This document shows, piece by piece, positions 33,747-43,374 of a stretch of 64,000 nucleotides of DNA; the stretch's first letter is position 1, and every line of letters begins with the position of its first letter. The notes beneath the pieces were generated by a model, which worked only from the letters and a program-made list of their open reading frames with translations, searched no databases and was not told where the DNA came from. Where the stretch lies: contig JALHMH010000017.1 in assembly GCA_022844165.1 (NCBI GenBank), forward strand, positions 1 to 64,000. The letters are read 5' to 3'. Source of the stretch: Lysobacterales bacterium (GTDB taxonomy: Bacteria > Pseudomonadota > Gammaproteobacteria > Xanthomonadales > SZUA-5). Both the position numbers and the translations under genes were made by a program.

Positions 33747-34628
33747 ATGCTGCCGGTCCGCGATCTTGGCTTTGCGTTACTGATATGTCTGGCATGGGCA
33801 GGAAACTTCCTGGCCACCGCATCCGCCGTGCAGCATTTTCCGCCGATCCTGTTTACCGCGCTGCGCTTAATTCTGGTCTTGGTCCTGCTGGTGCAATTTT
33901 TGCGGCCACTACCGCGTCCGCTGTGGCGCACGTTTGCTGCCGTGGCGTTGCTGACGGGTGCCTTGCACTTCGGCTTCAACCACTGGGCCATCGCAGCTGC
34001 TGGCGATATCAGCTCGGTAGCGCTGAGTTTGCAGAGCTACATCCCGATGACCGCAATTCTGGCTTGGTGGCTGCTCGACGAACGGCCCACCGCAATGACC
34101 TGGGTCGGCATCGCCGTGGCCTTCGCGGGCGTTACGCTGCTGGCATTCGACCCATTGGTGCTGGATGCGCCGATCGCTCTGGCGCTGTCGTTGATTGCCG
34201 CCGCAACGCTCGCGGTCGGGACGGTGTATCTGCGGCGCCTGCCGGGCTTGCATCCGTTCCAGGTGCAGGCCTGGAGTGCCGCGATCAGTATCCCCGTGCT
34301 CTTGCTGTGGTCGTTGACGACCGAGGCATGGTCGTGGACAACGCTGATGACAGCGCGCTGGCTGGACTGGGGTGGTGTGGCCTATTCGGCGCTGGCCGCA
34401 TCGTTGATTGGCCATGGCCTGCTCTATGGATTACTGCAACGCCATCCCGTGGCGCAGGTGACGCCAGTGTTGATGTTGACGCCGGTCTTTGCGGTGACGT
34501 TGGGCGTGTTGGTCTGGGGCGATCGACCGGGTCCGGAACTGCTGATCGGCGGTGCCCTGGTGTTGTTCGGCGTGCTGCTGGTGGTGCTCAAAGGTGGGCG
34601 CAAGGCTCAGGCGAAAAGCGCTGCGTAG
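33747..34628 (+). CDS. EamA/DMT-family transporter
   Basis: 293 residues, about ten membrane helices in two EamA halves. Helices include FALLICLAWAGNFLATASAV, ALSLIAAATLAVGTVYLRRL and 'VTPVLMLTPVFAVTLGVLVW'. The conserved GLLYGLLQRHPVAQVTP segment of the second half is present. The start is uncertain: ATG 33747 sits just before helix 1 but ATG 33717 is also possible, and neither has a strong ribosome site. It likely exports amino acids or metabolites. Its 3' end overlaps the converging thiE gene by 22 bp. Confidence 0.85.
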   Translation: MLPVRDLGFALLICLAWAGNFLATASAVQHFPPILFTALRLILVLVLLVQFLRPLPRPLWRTFAAVALLTGALHFGFNHWAIAAAGDISSVALSLQSYIPMTAILAWWLLDERPTAMTWVGIAVAFAGVTLLAFDPLVLDAPIALALSLIAAATLAVGTVYLRRLPGLHPFQVQAWSAAISIPVLLLWSLTTEAWSWTTLMTARWLDWGGVAYSALAASLIGHGLLYGLLQRHPVAQVTPVLMLTPVFAVTLGVLVWGDRPGPELLIGGALVLFGVLLVVLKGGRKAQAKSAA

Positions 34629-35227
34629 CGCCGCGCGTTCGCCTCGATATCGCCCACCAGCACACCGCGCGAAACCGCCAGCGCATGCGCGCCAGCGTCG
34701 ATCAACTCGCTGCCATTCTCCGGAGTGATGCCGCCAATGGCGACCATTGGTAATCCAAAGGTGCGCGCTTTGCGCAGCAAAAGCGCCTCGGCGTGGCGCG
34801 CATTCGGTTTGGTCTCGCTGGGGAAAAAGGCGCCAAAGGCGAGGTAGCTGGCCCCCGCGTCTGCGGCGCGTTGTGCGTTCACCACACTGTCGTAACACGA
34901 CGCGCCGATGATCGCCAGTGGCCCCAGGCGCGCTCGCGCAGCCCTGATCGTCATGTCGTGCTCACCGATGTGCACGCCGTGCGCGTTCAGCGAATACGCC
35001 AAGTCCACGTCATCGTTGATGATGAATAATGCGCCGGCTCGCCGACAGCACTGGAACAGCGCCTGGGCGCGCTCGAAGCGCTCTTGAGCGCTGGCCGATT
35101 TGTCGCGATATTGGATCAACCTTGCGCCGCCGGCAATGGCCGCTGCGCAGGCCTCGACCAAACGAAAGTGCTCGACCCAGGTGGTATCGATCAGCACATA
35201 CAGACCAGCAATGGCGCCTGGGTTCAT
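34607..35227 (-). CDS. thiE: thiamine-phosphate synthase ThiE
   Basis: 206 residues, a TIM barrel that joins HMP-PP and thiazole phosphate. The signatures are GARLIQYRDKSA, 'LFIINDDVDLAYSLNAHGVH' with GEHDM, GASCYDS, YLAFGAFFPSETKP and VAIGGITPENGSELIDAGAH. No TPP riboswitch is visible upstream; only 62 bp separate it from the divergent rubredoxin gene. Confidence 0.92.
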   Translation of the reverse strand: MNPGAIAGLYVLIDTTWVEHFRLVEACAAAIAGGARLIQYRDKSASAQERFERAQALFQCCRRAGALFIINDDVDLAYSLNAHGVHIGEHDMTIRAARARLGPLAIIGASCYDSVVNAQRAADAGASYLAFGAFFPSETKPNARHAEALLLRKARTFGLPMVAIGGITPENGSELIDAGAHALAVSRGVLVGDIEANARRYAALFA

Positions 35228-35289
35228 CGACTGAGCATTCGCATTGGTTATGACAGACTATCCGATTAGAAACTGGACAAGGATGCCCA

Positions 35290-35487
35290 ATGAGCGATCC
35301 CACCGATCACCGCGGCCCATTCAAGACCTATGTGTGTGTGGTCTGCGGCTTTATTTACGATGAAGCAGCCGGCTGGCCGGCAGAAGGCATTGCCGCCGGC
35401 ACACGCTGGTCAGACGTGCCGGATTGGTGGACCTGCCCGGATTGCGGCGTGGGCAAGTCCGATTTCGACATGGTCGAAACGGCGTAG
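35290..35487 (+). CDS. rubA: rubredoxin
   Basis: 65 residues. Two knuckles, [15 protein letters not shown] and [14 protein letters not shown], supply the four cysteines for one iron. It is a small cytosolic electron carrier, for example to alkane hydroxylases or oxygen-detoxifying enzymes. It is a complete single-domain protein of usual size. The receptor gene follows 6 bp later. Confidence 0.95.
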   Translation: MSDPTDHRGPFKTYVCVVCGFIYDEAAGWPAEGIAAGTRWSDVPDWWTCPDCGVGKSDFDMVETA

Positions 35488-35493
35488 TCGGCC

Positions 35494-37524
35494 ATGTGGC
35501 TGATCGTCGCTGCCGCGATGGCCGCAAACGAGCCTTGTCAGGCCGATTGTGAGACGTTGCCCGCGGTTGAGACGGTCGGCCAGCCGTTGCGCCGCACACT
35601 GCCCGACGGTGCGATCAGCATCGACGTGGAAGCGGCGCCAGCAGCGCCGCTGATGGATGTGGCCGAGCTGTTCGCGCGCGTGCCGGGTGTGGTTGCGCGA
35701 GCGCGCGAGAACTACGCGCAAGACACCCAGATCAGCGTTCGTGGGTTCGGTGCGCGCGCCAGTTTTGGCGTTCGCGGTGTGCGTCTGGAAGCCGATGGAC
35801 TGCCGCTCACCGCGGCCGATGGGCAGACGCAGATCGGTCATCTGGATTTGATCGGCGCTGAGCGCATTGATGCGATCACCGGCCCGTTTGCGGCGCTGTA
35901 TGGCAACGGTGGTGCGTACTTCGATGTGCGCGAACGGCGCCAGCCGGTGTCAAGCGTGCGTTGGTTCCAGAGTAGCGGCGGACGCAGCCAGCATGCGTTG
36001 GCACTGGCTGGCGAGCAATTGTTCGCGCGCGCCCAAGCCATTGAAACCAGAGGTGCGCGCGCACAGTCGGCGGCCGAGCGGCGCCTGTATCGTGTTGGCT
36101 ATCGCTTCGAAACGCCGCAGGGCGAGTTCAATATCAGCGCCGATCGCCAGGAACAACCCGATTCGCTAGACCCGCAAGGGTTGACGCGCGCCGAGTTTGA
36201 GCGCGATCCGCGCGCCGCCAGTCCGCAGGCCCTGGCGTTCAATACGCGCAAGTCCGTGTACCAGGATCAGCTCAGCGTTCGTTTTGCGGCCAGTGGCGCC
36301 TTCGATTGGGACGCCGGCGCTCAGCTGAGCGATCGTTCTGTGGATCAGGTGTTGTCGTTGCCGCCGAACGCGCAGCTGGCGCCCACCAATGGTGGCGGCG
36401 TGATCGATCTGGAACGGCGCAGCCGCGGTCTGTTCTGGCGTGCGACGCACGATCTGGCAGGTGGGCGCCTGAGCGCGCGTTTGCAAGCTGAGCACCTCGA
36501 CGAGCGGCGCCTGGGTTTCGAGAACTTCGTCGGTACCACGCTCGGGCAGCGCGGCGCGCTGCGGCGCGATGAAGACAATCGCGCGCAAACACGCGATGCC
36601 ATGCTGCGTTTCGATCGCAGCTACGCCGGCCTCGATTGGAGCGCCGGCGTGCGCCGCACGTCACTCGACTATGCGAGCGACGATGACTACATCCGGCCCG
36701 GAAACCCCGACGACAGCGGGCGATACGAAGCCAGCGCGTGGCTGCCGGTAGCCGGCGTTGCCTGGCGCGCAGCGCAATGGCAAAGCGCCTTTGCTGCCGG
36801 ACGCGCGATCGACGTGCCGACACTGGCCGAGTTGGCCTACCGTTCCGATGGCGATGGCGGCTTCAACCAAGCCTTACAACCATCGAAAGTACGCCAGGCG
36901 GAATGGAGTCTGGGCTGGCGCCGCGCGCGTCAGGAGGCAATGCTGGCGCTGTTCACCGTGCACGGGCGCGACGAGATCGTAGTGCAATCGAACGAGGGCG
37001 GACGCACCACCTTCGCCAACGCTGGCCGATCGCGCCGTCGCGGCGTCGATGCCGATTGGCGCTGGAGCGGCGAGCGCGCGTCGCTGTCGTTGTCGGCCAC
37101 CTACACCGATGCGCAGTTCGTGGAAGGCTTTTTCACTTGTCAGCGCAATCCCTGTCCAGCGCCGGATTTGCGCGTGCCAGAGGGCGCACCGCTGCCCGGT
37201 GTGCCACGTTTTTTTGGCGAAATCGAATGGCGCTGGCGCACCACAGATCTGCTATTCGGCGCCGACATCCGCGGCGCCAGCGAAACGACCGTGAGTGAGC
37301 GCTTTGCAGACGCCACGCCTGGATACGGCGTGCTCGACCTCAGTTTGCAGCGCACCCTCAACATCGCGCGTCAGCCGGTGCGGCTGACCCTGCGCGTCGA
37401 CAACGTGCTGGATCGCAACTACAGCAATTCCGCCATCATCAACGACGTTGCCCGCCGCTACTTCGAACCCGCGCCTGGACGCAGTTTCTGGATCGGAATC
37501 GATGCACGGCTGCCGGCGTTTTGA
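35494..37524 (+). CDS. TonB-dependent outer-membrane receptor
   Basis: 676 residues with a short signal sequence ending near AAMAANE. The plug is 'VAELFARVPGVVARARENYA' and 'ISVRGFGARASFGVRGVRLE', with ITGPFAALYGNGGAYFDV. The barrel has long acidic loops and ends SFWIGIDARLPAF. The plug resembles FecA/ferric-citrate and other siderophore receptors, but no ligand can be assigned. It may be cotranscribed with rubredoxin, 6 bp upstream; any functional link is uncertain. Confidence 0.88.
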   Translation: MWLIVAAAMAANEPCQADCETLPAVETVGQPLRRTLPDGAISIDVEAAPAAPLMDVAELFARVPGVVARARENYAQDTQISVRGFGARASFGVRGVRLEADGLPLTAADGQTQIGHLDLIGAERIDAITGPFAALYGNGGAYFDVRERRQPVSSVRWFQSSGGRSQHALALAGEQLFARAQAIETRGARAQSAAERRLYRVGYRFETPQGEFNISADRQEQPDSLDPQGLTRAEFERDPRAASPQALAFNTRKSVYQDQLSVRFAASGAFDWDAGAQLSDRSVDQVLSLPPNAQLAPTNGGGVIDLERRSRGLFWRATHDLAGGRLSARLQAEHLDERRLGFENFVGTTLGQRGALRRDEDNRAQTRDAMLRFDRSYAGLDWSAGVRRTSLDYASDDDYIRPGNPDDSGRYEASAWLPVAGVAWRAAQWQSAFAAGRAIDVPTLAELAYRSDGDGGFNQALQPSKVRQAEWSLGWRRARQEAMLALFTVHGRDEIVVQSNEGGRTTFANAGRSRRRGVDADWRWSGERASLSLSATYTDAQFVEGFFTCQRNPCPAPDLRVPEGAPLPGVPRFFGEIEWRWRTTDLLFGADIRGASETTVSERFADATPGYGVLDLSLQRTLNIARQPVRLTLRVDNVLDRNYSNSAIINDVARRYFEPAPGRSFWIGIDARLPAF

Positions 37525-37586
37525 GCAGGGTCGAGACTGCTGCCAGGGTTGATGATTCCCTGATCGGCGCTACGCAGTCCGCTTGA

Positions 37587-37690
37587 AACAGCGCAAAGCG
37601 TCGCGCCGACGCCGTTGTCGGATCCAAGAAGATCAGGCATTGCCCGGCATTCCGATGGGAACAGCTCAAAGCGTCGCGCTATAGCGCGAC
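37587..37690. repeat. interspersed repeat with an 18-bp perfect palindrome
   Basis: The gap between converging genes carries two 20-bp direct copies differing at one base: AACAGCGCAAAGCGTCGCGC (37587-37606) and AACAGCTCAAAGCGTCGCGC (37660-37679). The second runs into a perfect palindrome, GTCGCGCTATAGCGCGAC (37673-37690). This looks like a REP-type extragenic element. No terminator T-run is present. Confidence 0.6.
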
Positions 37691-37751
37691 CCACAAAACC
37701 TGGGCCGGATTCGAAAATGGAGGATGGTGATTGGATGTTGCGTCCGCGATT

Positions 37752-40661
37752 TCACGCGTGTTCCGCCGCCACGCGGTCGCGCCCGGCATGTTTGGCGCGA
37801 TAGAGCTGGGTGTCGGCTTCACGTATCAGTTCGCGCGGGCTGTGGCGTTTGCGTTCGGCCAGGCCAATGCTCAGGGTGAGTCGGTGCGCATCTGGTAAGC
37901 CGGGGATGCGCAACTGGCGCACGCGAATCATCAGGTCCTGTGCTGCGCTGCGAGCGTCTTCCAGATGGAGGCCAGGAAATGCCAGGGCGAATTCTTCGCC
38001 GCCGTAGCGTGAAACGATACGATGCGGTCCGGCCCACTGTTTGAGCAGGTCGGCCATCGCGACCAGCACCAGATCGCCGACGTCGTGTCCGTATTCGTCG
38101 TTGATCCGTTTGAAGTGATCCATGTCGGCCAGCGCGATTGTCAATGCCTGATTGGATTCGTATACGTTCAGCAGCAGCTCCCAATAGCGGCGCCGATTGG
38201 GCAAGCCGGTGAGCGGGTCTTCCTGAGCCTGTTTGGCGAAGGCCTCCGACTGTTGGCGCACGGTATCCAACAATTCGGTTTTCTCGGTATTCGCTTGGGC
38301 CAGGGCCTCATTCTGCCGGCGCAATTCGTCGGTGCGCTGGTCGACTAATGCCGCGAGCTTGCGCGTGCGCGCGCGCAGCCGGCGCGCACGCCAGCCGGGC
38401 ACTGCGGCGCCCAGAGCGAGCAGTGCGCCTGCCAGCAGCGCAAAGAACCAGCCCGTTTCGTAGACTCGCGCCGGCAGCGACATATCGATCGTCGCGGCCG
38501 GTTCGGCAAAAACGCCATCGCGTTTCGCCGCAGTCATTTCGAAGCGATACTCGCCCGGCGGCAGGCTGGTATACGCGGCGCGCCGATCGCCGCTTTCGAT
38601 CCAGTCGTCGTCGAAACCCACGAGGCGATAGCGATAACGCAGGTTCTCTGGCTGATCGAAACTCAAGCCCGCAAAGCGAAGTTCCAGCCGCTTACTACCC
38701 GCCGGGAGTTGCAGAATGTTCGACGCCGAAATGGCATTTGCATCGAGCAACACCTCCTCGATGATGGGCGTGGGCGCGACTTTCGATTGCAGGCTTTGTG
38801 TGGCTCGCGGATCGAACACGGTGACGCCACGGGCCGTAGGAATCCACAAATGGCCATCGACATCGCGCCAGCCGGCGGGCTGCGAGCCACCGTTGCATTG
38901 CGCGCTCGCCATGCCGTCGCTGCGGCCCAGCAGCCGCACCGCGATGGGTCTGGGATCGCCCATCAGTTCGTTTTGTTTGAGCTGCATGAGGCCAACATTG
39001 GAGGTTAGCCAGAAGTGCCCTTCGCCATCGTCGAAAATGCGAAAGATCACGTTGTCGTATAAACCCTGCGCTTCGCCGAAGGCAACGAACTCATCGCCGC
39101 CGAAGCGAATCAGGCCGCGGTCCGTTGCGATCCAAACGGTTCCCAATGCGTCTTCAAAGAAGTCGAAAACGTCCTCGCCGGGGAATCCGTTGCTCTGTTG
39201 CCATGTGGTTACTTCGCCGTTCTCTAAAACAGCCATACCGTTCACCGTGCCCAGGAACAGACGACCGTCGGAGGTCTCGAACAAAGACAGAACATACGAC
39301 TCGGGCAATCCCGATTCCTTGTTGTGAACCAGGTCAATTTGGCCATCTCGAATACGCGATGCGCCGCCTGCCGTGCCGACCCAGATCGCACCATCGCGTG
39401 TTTCGAGCAGCGCCCGTACCTGGCCAAACGGCAGGCCGGATTGCTGCGTCCAGCGTGTCAGCTTGTTGCCTTGCAACTGCATGAGTCCCTGGTCGTAGGT
39501 GCCGACCCAGACGCTGCCGTCGCGTGCGGCCAATACGCTCATGACGCTGGTGCCCGGCGCGATGCGCGCATCAATGGTGATGCGTCCGGACACATGCTGC
39601 GCCAGACCTTCGCTGGTACCGATATAGGTTGTGCCATCGCCGCTTTGATGGATGGTTCGCACATAGTCGTCGTTGATGCCTTCGCGCCGCGTGTAGACGC
39701 GGAATGGCGATGCTTTCAGGCGATTCACGCCGGAATTGGTTGCCACCCAGATGCCATCTTCGCGATCTTGAAAAATGCGCAGCACCCGGTTGTTCGACAG
39801 ACCCTGATCGGCGTCGATGCGTTCGATGCCTTTTTCATCCAGTCGCAGCACACCATTGCTTTGCGTACCCAGCCACATGCGTCCCTCGCGATCTTCGAAG
39901 ATCGCCGACACCACAGCGCTGTCGTATTCATCCAGGGCCACGCGTTCAAAGCGCTTGCCCTTGGTTCGATAAAGCCCACGATTGGTGCCCACCCAAATTC
40001 GCCCGGCACGGTCCTGACCCAGCGCGAACACAATCGACTCCGGCACATCATCGATAGCATACAAGTTGTCGTCTGCGAGCCGATGCAGTCCTCGCGCAGT
40101 GCCGACCCACACCGAGCCCTCGCGATCCTCTGCCAGCGCCAATATCCATGGATGTTTCAGTTCGGCATTTTTTTCGAACGGGCGCACACGTTCGCCGTCG
40201 AAAAAAGCCAGCCCAGCATCCTGCGAACCGATCCAGAGACGACCGTTGCTGTGCCCGAGCAGTGCCAACATTCGCGGCGAAACGCGGTCGTCAGCCGCCG
40301 CGGCCCGCCACTCGCGACCATCGTAGTAGACCAGTCCGGATTGTGCCGTTACCGCAAATAGCAGGTTGTTATGCCATGCCAAGGCACGCACACCATCATC
40401 TTTGATTGCCGGCGTGTTGCGCTTGTTGTAGGTGTAGAACGCCCGGCCGTTGAAGCGGGCGATGCCGCTCCACGTCGACATCCAGACGTACCCCTGCGGG
40501 TCCTGCAGAAGGTCGTGAACCGTATTGTGCGGCAGGCCATCGTCGGTAAACCAGGCACGTTTGGCGTATTGGTCAGAACGTTGCGCGAGTGCAATCGACG
40601 CGTGGAGCGCGAGCAACAGCCAAAGGCAATTGATGACGATACGCGACATGCGGTAAAGCAT
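37752..40661 (-). CDS. propeller-sensor diguanylate cyclase (reg_prop + Y_Y_Y + GGDEF)
   Basis: 969 residues. A signal/anchor (VINCLWLLLALHASIALAQ) is followed by two beta-propellers made of repeats such as REGSVWVGTARGLHRL and DGAIWVGTAGGASRI. Next come a Y_Y_Y domain (LRYRYRLVGFDDDWIESGDR), one membrane helix (FFALLAGALLALGAAVPGW), a coiled coil (QNEALAQANTEKTELLDTVR) and GGDEF with SRYGGEEFALAF and 'ADMDHFKRINDEYGHDVGD'. It should make cyclic-di-GMP in response to a periplasmic signal. No RxxD inhibitory site precedes GGEEF. The start could be 40661 or 40649. Confidence 0.92.
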   Translation of the reverse strand: MLYRMSRIVINCLWLLLALHASIALAQRSDQYAKRAWFTDDGLPHNTVHDLLQDPQGYVWMSTWSGIARFNGRAFYTYNKRNTPAIKDDGVRALAWHNNLLFAVTAQSGLVYYDGREWRAAAADDRVSPRMLALLGHSNGRLWIGSQDAGLAFFDGERVRPFEKNAELKHPWILALAEDREGSVWVGTARGLHRLADDNLYAIDDVPESIVFALGQDRAGRIWVGTNRGLYRTKGKRFERVALDEYDSAVVSAIFEDREGRMWLGTQSNGVLRLDEKGIERIDADQGLSNNRVLRIFQDREDGIWVATNSGVNRLKASPFRVYTRREGINDDYVRTIHQSGDGTTYIGTSEGLAQHVSGRITIDARIAPGTSVMSVLAARDGSVWVGTYDQGLMQLQGNKLTRWTQQSGLPFGQVRALLETRDGAIWVGTAGGASRIRDGQIDLVHNKESGLPESYVLSLFETSDGRLFLGTVNGMAVLENGEVTTWQQSNGFPGEDVFDFFEDALGTVWIATDRGLIRFGGDEFVAFGEAQGLYDNVIFRIFDDGEGHFWLTSNVGLMQLKQNELMGDPRPIAVRLLGRSDGMASAQCNGGSQPAGWRDVDGHLWIPTARGVTVFDPRATQSLQSKVAPTPIIEEVLLDANAISASNILQLPAGSKRLELRFAGLSFDQPENLRYRYRLVGFDDDWIESGDRRAAYTSLPPGEYRFEMTAAKRDGVFAEPAATIDMSLPARVYETGWFFALLAGALLALGAAVPGWRARRLRARTRKLAALVDQRTDELRRQNEALAQANTEKTELLDTVRQQSEAFAKQAQEDPLTGLPNRRRYWELLLNVYESNQALTIALADMDHFKRINDEYGHDVGDLVLVAMADLLKQWAGPHRIVSRYGGEEFALAFPGLHLEDARSAAQDLMIRVRQLRIPGLPDAHRLTLSIGLAERKRHSPRELIREADTQLYRAKHAGRDRVAAEHA

Positions 40662-40760
40662 AATCTGATTCGGGCCATGCGCGTAACCTCGCTTTCGATC
40701 CATGCTTTGGCTAGTGTGGCGCTCTATCCGTTGGAATCCGGCAAGGCGGTCGAAAAGACG

Positions 40761-41465
40761 ATGGCGCACCTTGAACGCGAAGCGCATCCCATCCTGTCGC
40801 TACTCGGTCTTTTGGCGATCGGTATCTTGTTGACTGTCTTCGGCGGCACCGTCTGGACTGCGCCGCTGGAAATTCTGATCGTGTTTTTTCACGAAGCGGC
40901 GCATGCGTTGATGACGCTGCTCACCGGCGGTCGCGTGCTTGAAATGGCGGTGACCATCCATCAGGGTGGGCACGTGATATCGGCAGGCGGCAATCGATTC
41001 TTGATTTTGACTGCTGGCTATCTGGGGTCTTTGTTGATCGGCGCGGCGCTGCTCGTGGCCGGCATGCGCTCGAGGCACGACCGTCTGATTTTGCTGTGTC
41101 TGGGCGTGCTGGTGGCGCTGATCACGGCGCTGTTCGTGCGCAACATGTTCGGCTTGATCTACGGCCTGATCGCCGCGAGCCTGATGGTTGGCATCGCTCG
41201 CCTTTTGCCTGAAATTGCCAGTGATTACAGCTTGCGTTTGATTGGCGTGATGAGTTTGTTGTATGTGCCGGCCGATATCTTCAGTGATACGATCGACCGC
41301 GCGCACCTGCATTCCGATGCCCGCATGCTGGCCGAAGAGTTCGGTGGCACGACGGTAATGTGGGGTGGACTGTGGTTGCTGATTTCCCTCGTGATGATCA
41401 TCCTGGCGCTGGTCGTCGGGCTCAGGCGGCGGCGTTCGCCCGTGCTTTTGCCGCCACACACTTGA
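40761..41465 (+). CDS. M50-like membrane metalloprotease
   Basis: 234 residues, about six membrane helices. The zinc motif lies in a helix (EILIVFFHEAAHALMTLLTG, HExxH form HEAAH). The second ligand region may be near IDRAHLHSDARML. This fits the M50B-like family of intramembrane or membrane-bound zinc peptidases. ATG 40761 was chosen because the first hydrophobic segment follows it; ATG 40677 is an alternative that would leave little room for the promoter of the divergent cyclase gene. Confidence 0.75.
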   Translation: MAHLEREAHPILSLLGLLAIGILLTVFGGTVWTAPLEILIVFFHEAAHALMTLLTGGRVLEMAVTIHQGGHVISAGGNRFLILTAGYLGSLLIGAALLVAGMRSRHDRLILLCLGVLVALITALFVRNMFGLIYGLIAASLMVGIARLLPEIASDYSLRLIGVMSLLYVPADIFSDTIDRAHLHSDARMLAEEFGGTTVMWGGLWLLISLVMIILALVVGLRRRRSPVLLPPHT

Positions 41466-41514
41466 ACACCTGGATCAGTCTAAATCGAACTCATTGCCAA
41501 CCACGGAGGTCATT

Positions 41515-41901
41515 ATGAAGCGCGTCACGGGTATCGGCGGCATCTTCTTCAAAGCGAAAGATCCGAAGTCGATGCATGCCTGGTACAAGCGTCATCTCGG
41601 CATCGACGTCCAGGAGTGGGGCGGGGCTGCGTTCAGCTGGGTCGACTCGGAGGGCAAGCCGACGCCAGGTACGACCATCTGGTCTGTCGGGTCAGTGCAA
41701 GGCGATCAGTTTGCGCCGAGCACTGCGCCGTTCATGATTAACTATCGAGTTGCGGATCTGAAGGCGCTGCTCGCGACACTCCGAGATGAGGGTTGCAACG
41801 TGCTGGACAAGTTCGACGATTCGGAATACGGCAAATTTGGCTGGGTCATGGATCCGGAGGGCAACAAGGTCGAGTTGTGGGAACCGCCGTCTGGGCAGTA
41901 G
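41515..41901 (+). CDS. VOC-family (glyoxalase-like) protein
   Basis: 128 residues with a GGAGG ribosome site 5 bases before ATG 41515. The vicinal-oxygen-chelate fold shows FFKAKDPKSMHAWYKRHLGI, FMINYRVADLKALLATLRDE and FGWVMDPEGNKVELWEPPS, the last being the typical metal-site Glu segment. It is probably a small metal-dependent lyase or antibiotic/aldehyde-modifying protein; the substrate cannot be read from the sequence. Confidence 0.85.
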   Translation: MKRVTGIGGIFFKAKDPKSMHAWYKRHLGIDVQEWGGAAFSWVDSEGKPTPGTTIWSVGSVQGDQFAPSTAPFMINYRVADLKALLATLRDEGCNVLDKFDDSEYGKFGWVMDPEGNKVELWEPPSGQ

Positions 41902-42001
41902 CTCGTCAGCGCATCGGCATCCGCTGCGGCGCAATCGGCTCTGGTTGGTTTTTGAACCCGCACGCAAAAAGCGCTGCTTGATGCGCGCGGGTCTGATGCG
42001 G

Positions 42002-42373
42002 TTAGGGCAGGCCCGCTTCAACGATGCTCTTGAATCCACCCCAGAACATGCGTTTGCCATCCATCGGCATGTCTTTGGTATCGATCATGCTCGCGATGCG
42101 CGGGTCGGCCATGACGGCTTTGTTGATTTTGTCGCGCTGCGCGCGCGATTTGTAGGTGATGAACGCAAATATCACGACTTCGTCGTCCTGCAGTTTCACG
42201 CTGCGCGGGAACGAAGTGCGCTTCCCATATGGCGCGTCGACGGCCACGGCTTCCAGGTATTCCAGCGCACCGTATTCGCGCCAGACCTTGCTGGCCAGTT
42301 TTGCCAGCTTCTTGTACTCGTCCACTCGATCCTTCTTGACCGGCAGTACGAATCCATCGACGTATCTACTCAT
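42002..42373 (-). CDS. DUF1428 family protein
   Basis: 123 residues with the DUF1428 pattern: YVDGFVLPVKKDRVDEYKKL, WREYGALEYLEAVAVDAP, 'VKLQDDEVVIFAFITYKSRA' and KRMFWGGFKSIVEAG. The fold is a ferredoxin-like dimeric alpha/beta barrel. Function is unknown in the family. It stands alone on this strand beside the VOC gene, and the pair often occur near each other as far as I recall. Confidence 0.88.
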   Translation of the reverse strand: MSRYVDGFVLPVKKDRVDEYKKLAKLASKVWREYGALEYLEAVAVDAPYGKRTSFPRSVKLQDDEVVIFAFITYKSRAQRDKINKAVMADPRIASMIDTKDMPMDGKRMFWGGFKSIVEAGLP

Positions 42374-42420
42374 GATCTACGCTCCTCCCAGGTCGAACGT
42401 GCGCATTGTGCGCACAAAGT

Positions 42421-43374
42421 TTAAACCGTTGGGAAGTTTTCGCGCGAAAACGCGACACGTTCGGCAGCATCAGTGGCCGGGACGGTAATCTCTTCCACTT
42501 TTTTCAGTCGATGCAAGAGGCCGTTGCCATTGGCGATCTGGATCGACAGGCCGGGCCGGGCATTCAACTCCAGAATGAGCGGTCCTAAGTTCTTGTCGAG
42601 CACCAGATCGACGCCCACATATCCCAGCCCGCTCATTTCGCTGGCGCGCGCAGCGATGTTCAGCAGTTCCTCCCAGCGCGGAATTTGCAGGCCGATGATC
42701 GAGTGTTCCGTATCGGGATGCTCTTTGACGGGCTCGTTCCCCCACACGCCGCGGCGTGTGAGTCCGGTGGGGATATCGATGCCGACGCCGATCGCACCTT
42801 GATGCAGGTTGGCTTTGCCATCGGACAGGCGCGTCGGCAAACGGATCATGGCCATCACCGGATAACCGCGAAATACGATGACCCGCACGTCCGGTACCCC
42901 TTTGTAGCTGACATGATCGAACACCGGATCGAACTGTACGCAGTACTCGACAAGCACGGCATCAGGCTGTCCACCGAGACTAAAAAGACCCGATAGCGTG
43001 TTCGACAGATGATGTTCGAAGTCTTCCTGGTCCATCAGATGGCCGTTGCTGCGCCGATACTTCGCACCGCGACGGCCGGTGATGACCAAAATGCCGTCGC
43101 CGCCCGAACCATGCGCCGGTTTGGCGACGAAACTCTCGCGATCCTTGATCCTGGCGTGCAACTCCTCGATTTCGTGCTCCTCGCGCACCACCGCATACAA
43201 TTCGGGAACCGGGAGCCCATGCTCGATGGCCAGTTGTTTGGTCAGCACCTTGTCGTCGACGCGCGGATAGAACTTGCGTGGGTTGTAGCGCAATACGTAA
43301 TCGGCATTGCGCTGATTGATGCCCGACAGCCCGATTTCGCGCAAGCGTTTGGCGATGCGGAAGGGGTTCATCAT
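42421..43374 (-). CDS. alpha-L-glutamate ligase-like ATP-grasp protein
   Basis: 317 residues. A RimK-related ATP-grasp enzyme: FVAKPAHGSGGDGILVITGR (ATP loop), KGVPDVRVIVFRGYPVMAMI, 'MSGLGYVGVDLVLDKNLGPL' and ILELNARPGLSIQIAN (metal site). These ligases add amino acids such as glutamate to a protein or peptide carboxylate. It overlaps the 7TM transglutaminase-like gene by ATGA, the conserved pairing for this family. The third usual partner, a RimK-linked retropepsin-like protease, is not in the window. Confidence 0.88.
   Translation of the reverse strand: MMNPFRIAKRLREIGLSGINQRNADYVLRYNPRKFYPRVDDKVLTKQLAIEHGLPVPELYAVVREEHEIEELHARIKDRESFVAKPAHGSGGDGILVITGRRGAKYRRSNGHLMDQEDFEHHLSNTLSGLFSLGGQPDAVLVEYCVQFDPVFDHVSYKGVPDVRVIVFRGYPVMAMIRLPTRLSDGKANLHQGAIGVGIDIPTGLTRRGVWGNEPVKEHPDTEHSIIGLQIPRWEELLNIAARASEMSGLGYVGVDLVLDKNLGPLILELNARPGLSIQIANGNGLLHRLKKVEEITVPATDAAERVAFSRENFPTV

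Noticed and set aside
34930..35289. TPP riboswitch upstream of thiE
   Set aside because: Only 62 bp separate thiE from the rubredoxin gene and no THI-box features were seen.
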